From contig WIUZ02000014.1 in NCBI GenBank assembly GCA_015956445.1, positions 248,001 through 312,000 of the forward strand: a DNA stretch of 64,000 nucleotides, given 5' to 3'. The notes below the pieces were generated by a model. It was not told the DNA's origin. It saw nothing but the letters and a program-made list of their open reading frames with translations, and searched no databases. Position 1 is the first letter of the stretch; each line of letters begins with the position of its first letter. Positions 1-12,400 of the stretch are shown here, one piece after another. This stretch comes from Thelephora terrestris (Eukaryota > Basidiomycota > Agaricomycetes > Thelephorales > Thelephoraceae). Made by a program: the position numbers and the translations under genes.

Positions 1-627
1 ACGGAGGAAGGCCCAACGGGCTTTTGAAGAGGTGAGTCTCTTTCCAGTCTCCTCGAAAGTGGACCACGTCAATTCATTAATCAATATATACGACGTGTAG
101 AAACGGGCTGCAGCTGAGAAATCAGTGAAGCGAAAACTTCTGGCCTCCGTGTTCACGGCCAAGTCGATGCGAAAAACTCTAGAACAATCAGCGGCCTCAA
201 AAGAGAAACAGCGCGACGAGAAGCGGAGGATTCTTCGAGAGAAACTCAAACGGGGCGTAGCGGGTCAGAGATTTGGGAAACATACAGTGCAGAGGGCGAA
301 GATTGACGTCCAACTTGGAGAAGATCTCACGGACAGCCTGAGGGGTTTGAAGGTTAGTTTTCTGCCAGTCTCGATCTTAAGCCCCACGGGGACTTGAACC
401 GATTTTGCAACACGCAGCCGGAAGGTAACTTGTTTAGGGATCGTTTTTTGAGCATGCAGAACCGCGCTTTGATTGAGCCTAGGGTCCCTGTGATGTGAGT
501 CATTGAGCCGTCCTTCTATCCTTCCCACCCAGAGTGGCTAACCTACATCTTTAGGCCTAAGAAACGACTGAACAGGTATAAAGAGGTCGAGAAACACGCG
601 TGGAAAAACTTTGAAAAGGAGACATAG
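1..627 (+). CDS. NOP53: NOP53 ribosome biogenesis protein, C-terminal part (5' end outside window)
   Basis: This is the end of the nucleolar 60S ribosome-assembly factor Nop53 (GLTSCR2/PICT1 family), which in yeast recruits the exosome helicase Mtr4 to pre-60S particles. Four exons join in phase: 1-31, 101-352, 418-494 and 555-627, with introns of 60-69 bp that have GTGAGT or GTTAGT donors. The visible part is very basic and ends with the family's hallmark blocks: a stretch reading GQRFGKHTVQRAKIDVQLGE, then NLFRDRFLSMQNRALIEPR, then KRLNRYKEVEKHAWKNFEK just before the stop. The identification rests on this recalled C-terminal signature. The N-terminal part, with the Mtr4-binding motif, lies left of the window. 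Confidence 0.9.
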
Positions 628-1051
628 ACAAGTGACTATACTCTTGGCTGTGTCCGCATCCTTTTCATTTGTTCGTAACTTGATCTTGACTTGATCGAAG
701 GTTTCTTCAACCGCGTGCCATATCGCATACTTACCTCCAGGAGCTCATCGTTCACTTTTCCGCACGAGCAATTTTCCCTTGAAGACAGGTTGGTCTATCA
801 GGAACAGCACACACGGGTCGGCACCCACGCTTATTGATGCACATGAGTACGAGGTTTAAGAATGAGGGATCCCTCATATCAACGGTTACTCCCTCTGCGT
901 GATAAATAATTACTTATTTGTGGTAAAGCGGCAGAGGACGAACACTTAAAGCATCCTACGACCGGGCGGCGACCCGCAACTTGGGGATTTTGTGAATTCT
1001 GATAACTCCTTGTGACTTATCCACTTCCACCCTCTCCTACCATTACGTAGA
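628..1051. other. Intergenic, NOP53 to F-box gene 1
   Basis: Converging 3' ends of NOP53 (plus) and the first F-box gene (minus). No supported gene or repeat is visible. AT-rich stretches near 905-930 could hold polyadenylation signals. Confidence 0.5.
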
Positions 1052-2795
1052 TCACCTCGCAAACCCAAGCTTACGCCTCTGCTCTGGAAAAAGGTGTCGG
1101 TCCCTTCGAACGTCAAGTCCGTCAAAGAAATAATCGTCCATGTTCCAATCCAACGCATCATCTCCCGTCACGATTTCAAACTTCTCCACGCACCCTCTCA
1201 GCTGTTCCAATGCCGGAGATGACTCCATCGGTACGGTCTCATGTTCATCCCATGGACAACGAATGAACAACGAGACGGACTCGAACGGCATCCCAGCATC
1301 CTTTCTCTTTTGGGCGACTTGGGGAAGATGCTGTAAGATCTGCTCGCCTCTCACACTAAACTCCCAAGCGTGAATCACAAGAGTGCCCAACATCGGACAC
1401 CGCCACTCGTTTGTGTCGTCGTCTCCGTCGTTGTCGACGGGTTCCTGGCCAAGGGCGAGGATGTACGCTATCGCGGCGGGATTGGAGAGGACCAAGGTTG
1501 TTATTTTCTGCAAACATGATAACACGTACTTAGCGTGGTCATGATCCCATATGTCTGGCCCTTCGACACATAAGACTTCGACGGCGTGAATGTTGATGCC
1601 TTCAAGGTAAGATATGTAGGATGCAGTGATGCCCTCGTCGATGCGGTGGATTTGCCAACTCATCTGCACGTCCACCACTAGATAGACCCGGCTGCTCTTA
1701 GCGTCTATAAGCTCTATAGTCGAGTCACTGTCGTCAGTCTTGAGTTTGACCCTCTTTATGTCAGCGAGGGGAGAAGGATTGTAGAACGGGAGGAGGTCAT
1801 TGAATTCGTTGGATTCGGTGGTGCCGTTCCAGTAATTGAATACTACCGAGCAGGATCTGGGGAAGGAGAGTTTGTCGATCAGATCAAGCTGGAGGTCTGT
1901 GCTTGTGGAATGGCTGTAGAAGCGAAGGCGAGGTAGATCAATGGCATCAAGGTCGCGCTCAATTTCGAATTGCTCGTCATAGTCCACCTCAAGCTCCTCC
2001 AGGGATGGGCAGCCGTTCAAGAAACCAAGCAACGCAGTCGTTGCGAGAGTGGAGTAGGGGGAGTGTATTTGGAGTCTGGTGAGCCGGGGAACGTTGAATG
2101 GGAAGGCGTATCCTCCCCGGACAATCAATGTCGTCACCGTGGGGTGTATGAATCCATCTGTTCCATGGAGGCTACGGATGCCGGTGCCACACCAGGCAAG
2201 GTCGAGCTTCCTCAAAGACGGCATGAGGGGCAGCAAGATCGGGTCACGGATCGGAATGACGCAGATTGTTAGGGTTTCAATCCTTTTCGCGTGTCGGTTT
2301 AGGAAATCATCTGCGTTGGCACGCTCGGGGGGGTTGATGGACATGGAGAGGTTGATCGGCGTCGACTTGGATCGTTCGAGGAACGTCAACGCTCTCTTGC
2401 CCCAGACATGGTCGATATCTGACCAGAGGCGCGGAAAAGAGAGGAGGGTTGTGCGCCAACGGTGGGATACCTGGGACGCCGTAACAAGATCTTTGTTCGA
2501 GAGGTGGGAAGCCGCAAGCGAGAGCAGCTCGGGGTGAAGGCGATAAACAGAAGGTTCACACGCGTTAATTCGCCTGCGCAGCATGGCGAGCGTCGTAGCC
2601 ACGTCTCGCTCCAAAGACTTCACCTGTGACTGGGTGTAAAAACAAGGAGAGCCCTACGGGGGTATAAAAGAGCAAACCACTAACCATTGAAATTGGGGGT
2701 TCGTGGCCGGCTGAGAAATGGCTTGCTTCCAGGGTGAGCCTTGCCCCAACGTGTTGCAAGAGCCGAATATCAGTCAAGCGGAAGGCCGGGTCCAT
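1052..2795 (-). CDS. F-box protein, tandem copy 1
   Basis: Two-exon gene of 560 codons. Exon 1 is 2795-2685 (37 aa, starting MDPAFRLTDI), the phase-0 intron is 2684-2624 (61 bp), and exon 2 runs from 2623 to the stop at 1052. The F-box lies near residues 60-105 (HPELLSLAASHL...VSHRWRTTLLSFPRLWSDID). The remaining ~450 residues have the leucine-rich, LRR-like pattern of basidiomycete F-box proteins. The expected role is a substrate adaptor of an SCF ubiquitin ligase, bound to Skp1 through the F-box; the substrate is unknown. The 5' exon was chosen because the neighbouring paralogue has the same exon 1 and a matching intron. It is a tandem copy of the gene at 3567-5316. Confidence 0.85.
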
Positions 2796-3566
2796 TCTAG
2801 GCCTGCAGCTTCAGCTGTACCGGGACCGAGATAGTCGCGAGGGTGCTAGAGGGAGCGGAGGGAATTACCTTGCTTGCAAGGTTTCTGTGACCCCCTAAAT
2901 TATAAGCGCCGTGTCGCCGAAAATCTCAACATTCTGACGGTCCAAATGTCGCGAAGTCTTCAGCGCAAGAGCCGGCATCGTTTCGGCAGGAACGTACCCG
3001 GTGCGGGTCGCTCATTCAACCGGTGGCGCCTGGCCTTGGGCCAAGTTTCTTTTTCACGGTTTCCAAGACCCGTGTTTGTGTTTTTGTGGCACATTTTTGT
3101 TACATTCGCCTTCGCAGCACTTGGCTGAGTTATTGCTGGCCTACCACATCGTGTCGGCAAGCAAGGTTTTGGCCGACGCCAAGGCGGCATTTTTCTAGTT
3201 ATTAGTCGGTGCGGAGATTTCGAAAGGACTGGCTCCAGCGGCGCGGCGCTCGTGATCCGCCTTCGGTTGATGAGTGTCTCGATCACTCCGCCTTCTCCCT
3301 CGGCCTAATATTATTCTGCCACCCTCTGGCTCAGTCCATCGGGTCATCAGCTAGTCTGCGTCGCTTGACTTGTCTAAACGATGCTGGCGCGGAGTCTCGA
3401 GGTGGTTTCGAGGTAGTTGTGTTTTCGCTGTTGGTTGATCGAACAAGACCTATAAATTCAACGAAAAAGATATGTTATTCTCACTAGCTACGGTACCTCG
3501 TACAACGCGGTCAGGAAAGGGATATTATGTTGGAAGGATCTACCCTTGTCAAGGAAATCCCTGATA
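2796..3566. other. Intergenic between the two F-box paralogues
   Basis: Promoter region of F-box copy 1 and 3' flank of copy 2. Short open frames here overlap on both strands and show no family resemblance. No repeat was recognised. Confidence 0.45.
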
Positions 3567-5316
3567 TCACAGTGAATACTGAAGCTTAAGGTAATCCCGC
3601 AGCTCTTCAAAAGAATATCGGTCTCTTCGAACGTCAAGCCCATCGAAGAAATAGTCATCGCCGTTCCAATCCAACGCATCATCTCCAGTTTTGATCTCAA
3701 GCTTCTCAATACACCCTCTCAGCTGTTTCAGCGCTGGACACGACTCCATCGGTAGAGTAGCACATTCATCCCATGGCTTGCGAACGAACAGGGAAACAGA
3801 TTTGAACGGTATCCCAACATCTTTTCTCCCTTGGGCGACCATGTAGAGATGCTGTAAGATGTCCTGGTAATTCTCGTGCAGGTCTGGGGTGTGAACCACA
3901 AGAGCATCTAACACCGGGCACGACCACAACCACCTGGTCGGATCCATGGACCCGTCATCGTCATCAATATACTCGGAATATGGGCAGAGGGCGAGGATAT
4001 ACGGCATCACAATGGAACCAGAGAGGACTAAGGTTCTTAGTTTCTCCAAGTGTGATAAGACCTCCTCTGCGTCGTCAGGCGTCCACGGGGATGAAGCTTC
4101 TACACATAAGACTTTGACTTCGATGAAGCGACTATCGACAGGAGCCAGGAATGACACGTAGGATTCATTGATTAGGCGGTGGTCGTCATCGCTGAGGCCT
4201 TGTGGGTCCAGGTGGACCTTCACCACCAAACGAACCATGTTATTACCGGCGCCTATCAGCTCTACTATCGCATCACCGTCGTGAGTCTTGAGGTGGACCC
4301 TCTTTATGTCGGCGAGGGGAGACGGGTTGTAGAAAGGGAGGAGGCCGTAAATTTTGCGTGCTCTCGTGGGGCCATTCCAATAGTTGAACACCGTTGAGCA
4401 AGAAGGGGGGAAGGAAAGTTTGTCGAATAGACTGAGATGATCGTTTGTGCTCGTGCAATGGCTGTAGAAGCGAAGACGAGGGAGATCAACGGCATCACGG
4501 TCGCGCTCAATGGGGGTTATGGTCATTCTGCGATAGCCCACTTCAACATAGCCCACTTCAAGATCCTCCAGGAACGGACAGCTGCTCAAAAAGTCAAGCA
4601 ACTTGGTTGCTTCGAGCCTGAAGCGGGAGTGTACTTGGAGTCGAGTGAGCTGGGGAACACTGAACGGGAAGCCAAAAATCAATCCCCGGATAGACAGCGT
4701 CGTCACAGTGGGGAGTGTCAGATTATCCATTCCATCAGCGATTTCGTCCCGAACGCTGGTCATGGTGAGTGCTTCGATCCTGGCTGCGTGCCGATTTAGG
4801 AAATCAGTTGCGGTGGCATTACTGGGTTGGCGGGGGAATGACATGGACACGTCGATAGGTGTTGACTTGGAACGTTCGAGGAACATATACGCTTCCTTCT
4901 CCTTTTCAAGGCTGATATCTGACCACAAGCGCGGAACAGAGAGGAGTATCGTGCGAAGATGGTAGGATACGTGGGTTGCCTTAACAAGAGCTTGTTTTGG
5001 GAGGTGGGAAGCTGCAAGCGATAATAACTCCGGGTGGAGACGATAGATAGAGGATTCGTGTGCGTTAATTCGCCTTCGTAGCATGGCGAGCGTCGTGGGT
5101 AGTATGGCGAGCGTTGTGGCCACATCTTGCTCCAAAGACTTCACCTGTGGCTCAGTGTGAGGACGAGGGGAGCCGCGAACAAGTGGTACATAAAACACAA
5201 ACCGTTGAGATGGGAGGCTCATAGCCGACTGCCAAGAAAGAGTTTGCATCCCGAATGAGCTTTGCGCCAACCTCTTGCAAGAGTTGAGTGTCGGTCAAGC
5301 GGAGGGCGGGGTCCAT
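3567..5316 (-). CDS. F-box protein, tandem copy 2
   Basis: Paralogue of the gene at 1052-2795 with the same layout: exon 1 5316-5203 (38 aa, MDPALRLTDT...), phase-0 intron 5202-5145 (58 bp), and exon 2 from 5144 to the stop at 3567, giving 563 aa. The F-box reads HPELLSLAASHLPKQALVKA...LRTILLSVPRLWSDIS. The C-termini align as well (GDDYFFDGLDVRRDRYSFEE here, DDYFFDGLDVRRDRHLFPEQ in copy 1). Just upstream of the F-box this copy carries a short internal repeat (TTLAILP then TTLAMLRR) that copy 1 lacks. Probable SCF-type ubiquitin ligase adaptor; substrate unknown. Copies are clearly related but well diverged, so the duplication is not recent. Confidence 0.85.
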
Positions 5317-5931
5317 ACTGGTGTTCGTACGGTCTACCAGGGCTGGTATGGTCGCGGTGGTTTGGGGGGTGGGGGGAACGGAGGGTATTGTTGTTCGTGT
5401 CGAGGCGGAGAGGATGGGAGATCTAGTAGTGGGAGACGTGCCAATTCCACCAGCCTATAAGGCCTCCAGTCAACACCGTGAACGGTCACCATTGCAAATC
5501 AATAACCGTACCGCCGACGAGCGGCATGGCCCACGACCCCCCTCCCCCTCGCGCCATGGCCCATATCAGTCCACCGGTAAGATCCGTCTTTACAAACCAA
5601 CTCAGCCAAAGTTAGATCGAACAAAAACCAAGACCCCCTCCTTTACGGTCGTGGGGATTAATCACACCCGACTCTGTCACACAGCAGGAAGGGAGTTATC
5701 TACGGATTGTTGTCTGAGAATCACTCGCGCTTATACCTACAGGTCTGACATCGTAGAGATTCCGCGTTGCTTTGTTTCAGCTGATCAGGATCCTAGGTAA
5801 GATGTACTTGGAAACTTACATAGCAAAGGAAACCCGACCGAAAACTAGATAACACATGGTGAACCGCCGAATGGAACGGAAAAGAGGCTCAATCGCGAGG
5901 CATCAAGCTTCCAACTACCCTTCGAGCCACA
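5317..5931. other. Intergenic, upstream of F-box copy 2
   Basis: Contains a G-rich purine stretch at about 5345-5430 and otherwise nothing recognised. It separates the F-box pair from the 3' end of the first 7-TM gene. Confidence 0.4.
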
Positions 5932-7257
5932 TCACCGTGGAACTTCATCGATAGTATTTTCTGCCCCAGCCCCAAGGTCCTCGGGAAACTCTCCACTCAT
6001 ATCCGTCGAGTTCACGGGGTTCCCATCTGGAAAGGTTTCATCACCGCTCGTCGAATCCCCTTGACTCTTGAAATGGATCGAACCGATGTTCCCAGAAACG
6101 ATAGCGTCGTTCGTCAATGCTGTCCGTTTGGCGACCCGTAGAACTATGAGGAACGGAGCGATGACCTGCCCAGAACCTGATTAGAAAAACAATGTCCCAT
6201 GCTTGTGGTGCCTCAACAAGGCGCAAAGCCGACACGAACCTGGACTTCGCCGAGGATTGCCTGGAAGATCGCCACAGCAGCATTGTCATCGATCCACAGG
6301 CCGATAAAGAGGACATAATTAACAGCATAGAGGGTAAACGACTCGACCAGTATGGTGACAATCGTTTTGTACGTCCCACTGGCTCCGGTCGTAGCACCCA
6401 GGACTTTTCGGATGTTCCTGCTGTGCCAGCTGAGTCGAACGATGATCATGAGCGTGAGGAGGAAATTGAGCGAGAAAGAGATAGAGTAGAACGCGGTGCT
6501 GAAGTCGTATATGGCGGTGGGCCTTGTGTAGAAACTGTTTGGCTGTGAGACCTCAAGGACGAACATGATACCCATCGCTGTCTCAGTGGAATCAGCCAAG
6601 AGCGTCGCTGTCGGCTTGTGGGGGACTGTAACACATACCCATGGAGGCGAGGTACATTAGGCATGGGAAAGCAATGATCCAGGAGTTCTTAGCAAAGATA
6701 ACGTAGCAACGATATAGCTAAAAATGCAACATACATTAGGCACCTGGGCGAGTGAGTTCAATCCAGAACTTGCCAAAAGGCCATCGGCCAACCAGCTGTT
6801 CAGAACAAATATGCACCCCGAAGCATCGTTGATCGCCTTGTCGAAGATGGTCACCTGGTATCCAAGAGGTCCTGGAGGTATTACCTCGGTGCCAGGGAAC
6901 GCTCGATCGTCGACGAAGGAATCTCGTTCGATGTTTCCATCAATCGCAGTGCCTATCGTGACGAGCGAGAACATGGCCACAGTGTGAGCTGCGAGTCCCC
7001 ACTTTATGCTCCCCCTTGGGCGATTTACGGGATTGAGCAACGCGTTCATACATTGGAAAAAGAGACCGACGACGATCCCTGAAGTTACGACCAAAGAGGT
7101 AGTTGGGTGAGCACGGTTACATGTACGTGGCATGGGTTGGCGCACCATACGATACTGCGCCAATAAAAAATCCGGCCAAGTGTGTCTTCTCCGAGAAGTA
7201 AAGGCCGTATGGGATCTGTGGGGAATTGGGATTGTTGGACCAGGGCTGTTCCGACAT
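5932..7257 (-). CDS. Seven-TM membrane protein, tandem copy A
   Basis: Multi-exon gene starting at the ATG at 7257 (MSEQPWSNNPNSPQIPYG) and ending at 5932. The exons spell about seven hydrophobic segments: GFFIGAVSYG/IVVGLFFQCM, WGLAAHTVAMFSLVTIGTAI, a long loop with FPGTEVIPPGPLGYQ, CIFVLNSWLADGLL, then AFYSISFSLNFLLTLMIIVR, TILVESFTLYAVNYVLFIGL and FLIVLRVAKRTAL, followed by a hydrophilic tail rich in S, D and E (ending AENTIDEVPR). This is a large unnamed family of Agaricomycete integral membrane proteins of about 350-370 aa with a receptor-like topology. No ligand or enzymatic role is known to me. It is paired with copy B in the same orientation. Confidence 0.75.
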
Positions 7258-8126
7258 GGCTCAGACGCGTGCAACTTGGGGGAGGGACTCAAGCGGGGGA
7301 CAGGTGGAGGGAAGAGATAGGAGAGGAAGACCCATGAGCTCGATGGGAGGAAGCAGGGAAGTTTGCAGGTTATAAACACCTGAGAAACTATTTGAAATTG
7401 AATACACGTCCATCACTTCATAAACGGTTTGCATCAGCATTGGCCACAATCTCAATCTCAATCAGATAGGGAGAGACATACCCCAATTCGCCTTTGGGTT
7501 GCTTGGCCTCAGTAGGTCGAAAACCTTTAGGAGTCGCTCTCAGATATAGCTCTGATGCGGAGGCATATGAAGCCTGTACGTCAACCATTTGGGCGCGATC
7601 CACTGTTGAACGTTGAAACACCACTAGCAGTATCAAAAACATGCTCAATCGCACTTGACACGCTTCCCAGAATCAAGGTGGACCATTTTTCGGCCCCGTG
7701 TTAGATGTAGAGAGCCGTTAAAAGTGCATACTTCGGCACGACCAGCGGATCTGCGGGACCTAGGTGAGTCTGGAAGCCCCTTCCTCTGGGCGTGCCTCGT
7801 TTCAACAAGATGATGGCAAGAGGGAAATCAAATCGAATGGGTCATACGAGCGCCAAGCCTGGAAGCAGACGAGGCTATGCTCATATCAAGCTTCGACATT
7901 CTTGTGCTCCCAGAGTACAATGGCAGGGATCTGTGGTAGGTTTGTTGAAGATGAGGAACCTGTTGAAAAGATCGAATGCACTCCACTTGCACGCATTCAA
8001 ATCGGAGTTCCGTTTAGGCTGTGCCATTGGGTGGCCATGTGGCCCACTGGGCGGCGCCAATTGCAATAGGGTGCTGAAGTTTCAACTGCCCTTTGGATTT
8101 AAGCCTTGAGATTTGAACCCTACTTA
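7258..8126. repeat. Upstream half of a segmental duplication (copy A)
   Basis: Non-coding DNA between the two 7-TM genes. A block at about 7850-8040 resembles one at about 10150-10345. Shared landmarks are CATTCTTG, GAGATCTGTAG-like words and CCGTTTAGGCTGTG here against CCGTTCAGGCTGTG there. Both blocks lie 0.6-0.9 kb upstream of the respective 7-TM start codon, so the duplicated unit took in upstream DNA along with the gene. No independent gene is supported. Confidence 0.55.
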
Positions 8127-9429
8127 TCACCGTGATACTTCGTCGATAGTATTCTCTGCCCCGACTCTAAGGTCTCCAGGATTCTCTCCGTTCTCGTCTA
8201 CCGAGCCCATGAAATTCCCATCCCGCTGGGTCTCATTGCAGCTCTCCAAATTCTCCGGACTGTTGAAACGGATCGAACCGATGACCCCAGAGACGATAGA
8301 CTCGTTCGTCAACGCGGTCCGTTTGGCGACTCGTAGGACTATGAGGAACGGAGTGATAACCTGTTGATCAACATGATTAGTAAATAACGATAATGTCGAT
8401 GGGTCAAGCGAGAAACCGGCCACAAACCTGCACCTGGCCGAGGATTGGCTGGAAGATGCACACAGCGTCATTGTTGCCAAAGAACGTTCCGAGAAATAGC
8501 ACATAATTAACGGCGTAAAAGGCGAATGACTCGACCAGTATGATGACAATGGTCTTGTACGTTCCGCCAACTCCAGCACCCAGAGCTTTTCGAATCATTA
8601 TGCCGTGCCGAGCGAGTCGTACGACGATCATGAACGTGAGGAGGAGATTGAGCGAGAAAGAAATAGAGTAGAACGCGGCGTTGAAGTCGTATATGGCGGT
8701 GGGCTTTGTATATAAACTGTCCGTTTGTGAGCTCACAAGCAGGAGCGTGATACCCGTCGCTATATCAGTGAAGTCAGCCAAGAGTGTCCCTGTCGACTCG
8801 TGGTACGTACCCATCGAGGCAAGGTACATTAGGCATGGGATGGCGATGGCCCAATAATTCATAGCATAAATAATGTAGCAGCGATAGAGCTGCGATCTGC
8901 GTTGAGCGCCAGCCTGACGCGAGTGAGCCTTAACACAGAACTTACCAAAAGGCCATCAACTAAAGAGCTGTTCAAGACGAATATGCACCCTTGGACGGTA
9001 TCAAGCGGATTGCCGTAGATCAAAAACTGGTATCCAAGAGGTCCCGGGAGTATTGTGTCGGCACCAGGGAACGCTCGGTTATCGATATAGGAAAGGCGTT
9101 CGACGTGGTTGTTTATCGCAACACCTGCCGTCACAAGCGAGAACATGACAGTGGTGTGGGCGGCGAGCCCCCATTTGATGCCCTCCCTCGGGGGACCCAC
9201 GGGATTGAGCAATGTGCTCATACATTTGAAAAAGAGGGCAACGGCAACTCCTGGAATTCAAATTGAAAGGATGAGATGAGCATTGTTACGCGAGCGCCGT
9301 GACGTGGGTTGACGTGCCATAAGTTATCAAGCCGATGAAGGCTCCGGCTAGTTCTGCCTTCTCTATGAAGTAGAAATAGGACAGAATCTGTGGGGCATTC
9401 GGATTGTCGGACCAGGGCTGCTCCGACAT
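8127..9429 (-). CDS. Seven-TM membrane protein, tandem copy B
   Basis: Paralogue of copy A with the same exon plan. The ATG is at 9429 (MSEQPWSDNPNAPQI) and the stop at 8127. Conserved segments include FKCMSTLLNPVGPPREGIKW, GLAAHTTVMFSLVTAGVAIN, IDNRAFPGADTILPGPLGYQ, CIFVLNSSLVDGLL, RCYIIYAMNYWAIAIPCLMY, AFYSISFSLNLLLTFMIVVR, IILVESFAFYAVNYVLFLG and PFLIVLRVAKRTAL. The tail ends AENTIDEVSR, against AENTIDEVPR in copy A. It belongs to the unnamed Agaricomycete 7-TM family; function unknown. The two copies differ throughout but keep hydrophobicity and loops, as expected of two maintained genes. Confidence 0.75.
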
Positions 9430-12400
9430 GGCTTAGACGTGTGTAACTTGAGCTCGGAGGGACCCAGGCAGGGGACGGGATGGAAGGAGGTGAGATCTAA
9501 ATAGAAGGAGGGGAACCAGGAACTCGATGGGATAAAGTAGGGAGATTGTGGGTTATAAGCATCTGAGAGGCCAAATCGTCATAAACCATGCGCATGAAGA
9601 GTCCTGACAGAATAAAGAGGGGTATAATGGTCAGCGCTGACGAGCGGTTTGTGCAGTGACCTACAGACCTGACACATCAATCCACTGGATCATTTGGCCC
9701 TGTTCGATTCCTTTCTCCCGTCCAGTTCAGTGTCACGATTTGGCTATATTGGGCGACTGTTCGTAGGTTTTGTATCGTGGACCTACATTCCAAATGAGCA
9801 TCAAACCCTTTGCCAGGACCCTGACAATTGTGGCGGGGCGTTGCTATTGTCTCTAAACCCCTCACCCAGTGTCCAAAAACTATAGCTGCTACATGAAACA
9901 CACCGCCCGGTGGGGGGTCTGACAGGATCTTCTTCTCAACTCGCCTTGATCCCTTGAATGCGTGGGCCTCTCCTCGTTTGGTGCACTATCTCCGCCCATG
10001 TTGTGCATCGCCCAACGGAAAGGTAAAAATGCGGACCCCAACCAGGAGATTTGTGAATTAACGGTGAGTCTAGGGATACCTCCCGTGAGAAGCGCCTCTT
10101 GCATCTCGACGGGATGAGAGCGGGGGAGAAAGACGGTTTAATGGCGATACACCAGCATCAGGCCATGAAGCGAGCGTGATGATCATATGAGGGTTCCCCC
10201 ATTCTTGCACCGCCGGAATACAGTGAGAGAGATCTGTAGCAGCTTCTTGAAAGGTGAGACGCCTCTTTAAAAACCCAGTGCGTTGCCACATACACGCGGT
10301 TCAATCGGCCTTCCGTTCAGGCTGTGTAATTTTGGTAGCTGTGTGGAGGGAGTTCGTATCCGAAGCAAGCCTCCAAAAGAATACCGGCAGAGCACCATCG
10401 GGAGGCGATCGTCGTCAGGGCTCAATGAGTGTTGACCGAAGGCAACCTGATTCAGAGCCACCGTGCCCGGAAAGTTTGAACTGGCAGAATGAAGAGCAGC
10501 AGCGAGGGCCTTCGGCAGACAAGGGAGAAATCCCCTTCTTCTTGAAACACTAACGTCAGCGCCAGACTGCGGGCAGAGAACAGAATCATTTGCCGTTGAG
10601 AACTGTCGCCCCCTCTTCAGGAACATTGTCAAGTTCGATTTTCATCTATCAGTCTCGTGGCTTACACCGATGAACGAACCGATGGATAACAATCGAAGGT
10701 TGCTTCGCACCACATCGTAACCACTGGTACGGAAGCCCGGTCCACGCGTCGTACGGCTCATGTTCCGCCCTACCGTACGTAACGCAACATGCGAAGAGCG
10801 AGCTGGCAAGGATGGACCAACCCGTAGAAGTTCGGGAAACCCATGGACCGGTCTCGCGCCCTTTGCACAAACACGTAGCGGGTGTGGGCCCGACCATCAG
10901 CCGAGCACCGCACGTTTGAGGGCTAGTGAGGTACGAACGAATCTCAGATGGAGTGGAGGGGGAGGGAAGGGGGTGGCATGTCGACGTTCGCGGAAAGGCT
11001 GGGCCCCGACGTGAATGGGGCTGGAGTCCAAGTTGGAGATCGATCGACTGCCAAAGCTTGCGAATCGTGCGGTCCAGCTTCGCCGTTCGGATCCCGGCCC
11101 GGATGAGGAACGGTTCTTCTCCCGTCGGAGGCTCGTGACTTACAGGTCCATCAACACACCTGCCAGGCTGCCAGTGACCTTTAAGTCGCGATACCGATTC
11201 TCGAGCATCCCCGAGGATTGTCAAGAACGAACCCAGATGAGAACGAACGGTCAAAATCCGGGGGGGTGGGAGGGGCTGGGCAAGAGAGCGAATGTTAGAG
11301 ACGGGATAATTAAAGACGGATGGGTATCCTCAGCACAACCAACAACAAGGCTCAAGGTAATCTAACCCTTCGATATGAGGAAATGCCGAGGGGCAATAGA
11401 TACAAAAAACGAGATGCATAATATGTACGTACCTTAAGGCCCTATGGCAGTGAGGGTTCTTCGAGAGTGACCACTGCCTTTCGTCCCCATCGAACTCTTA
11501 GGACCCTAATCTATCAACCCTAGCCACGACACCGCCATATTTCTTCACGGCGAAACATCACGCCCCTTGGCCGCCGCCACGAACTAAGTATACCACGGAT
11601 TTGACGATCTGCTCAGGCCAGAAGAAAACTGGAAGATTGGAAACTACAGGCCCACGTGTTCCTACGATACATACATATGGTCACCGTATCTGCTACAATG
11701 GGACTCGTCCACCATGGACAAGGACGTGCACAACGCGAGCGTCATGGCGATTCTATGACCCAAATCACTTGCTCCCATAGTTTCTCGACAGTCCTGCGCG
11801 TATTTCGCGCTCGGACATGTACTCGTACGCAGAGGTTTGATGGCGATCTACTAGACAAACAAAGAATCCATCTAGCCATGAACGAATCTCTCCGGTTACG
11901 AGTCGTACACTCTGAAGGAGCTTCTCTCGTCAACAAAACATGTGCAGGTCCCACACACCACACGAAGGCAAGCTATTGCTCGTCAGGTCACGCCGCCGTC
12001 ATAGCCTGGATCATATCCGAATAGGCTTTAGAGTCGGTAAACTCTTAACGCTTCCTGATCCTCAGGCTCCCATCCTGGGTTGGTCCACAGCGAAATGAGT
12101 GACGCAGATCGACTCGCGGCTCATGGTCCACCCCGGTCGAGCTCTTCACCTCGTCGGTAAAGCCTGTGAGGGGCAGCATTTCGAGCGTCTGCGGTGAGGG
12201 GTTAACCCGAAACGAATCTGAACACGGCCGCGCGTCACGACCTTACCTGGAACAGTCGGTTGCGAAGAGATTTTAGCCGAGGGAGAAGGGGTAGCAACAA
12301 GTGACACACCTCAAAGTCCAAGATAAAGCTTAGACTTACTTCCCTTGAACTTTCCTAATTCGTTCGGGCTTATGGAGAGACCGGGGGTAATGAATACGAC

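Noticed and set aside
10649-11254. 201-codon open frame on the minus strand in the gene-poor region
   Set aside because: Overlapped by comparable frames on the other strand, with no splice partners or motifs.
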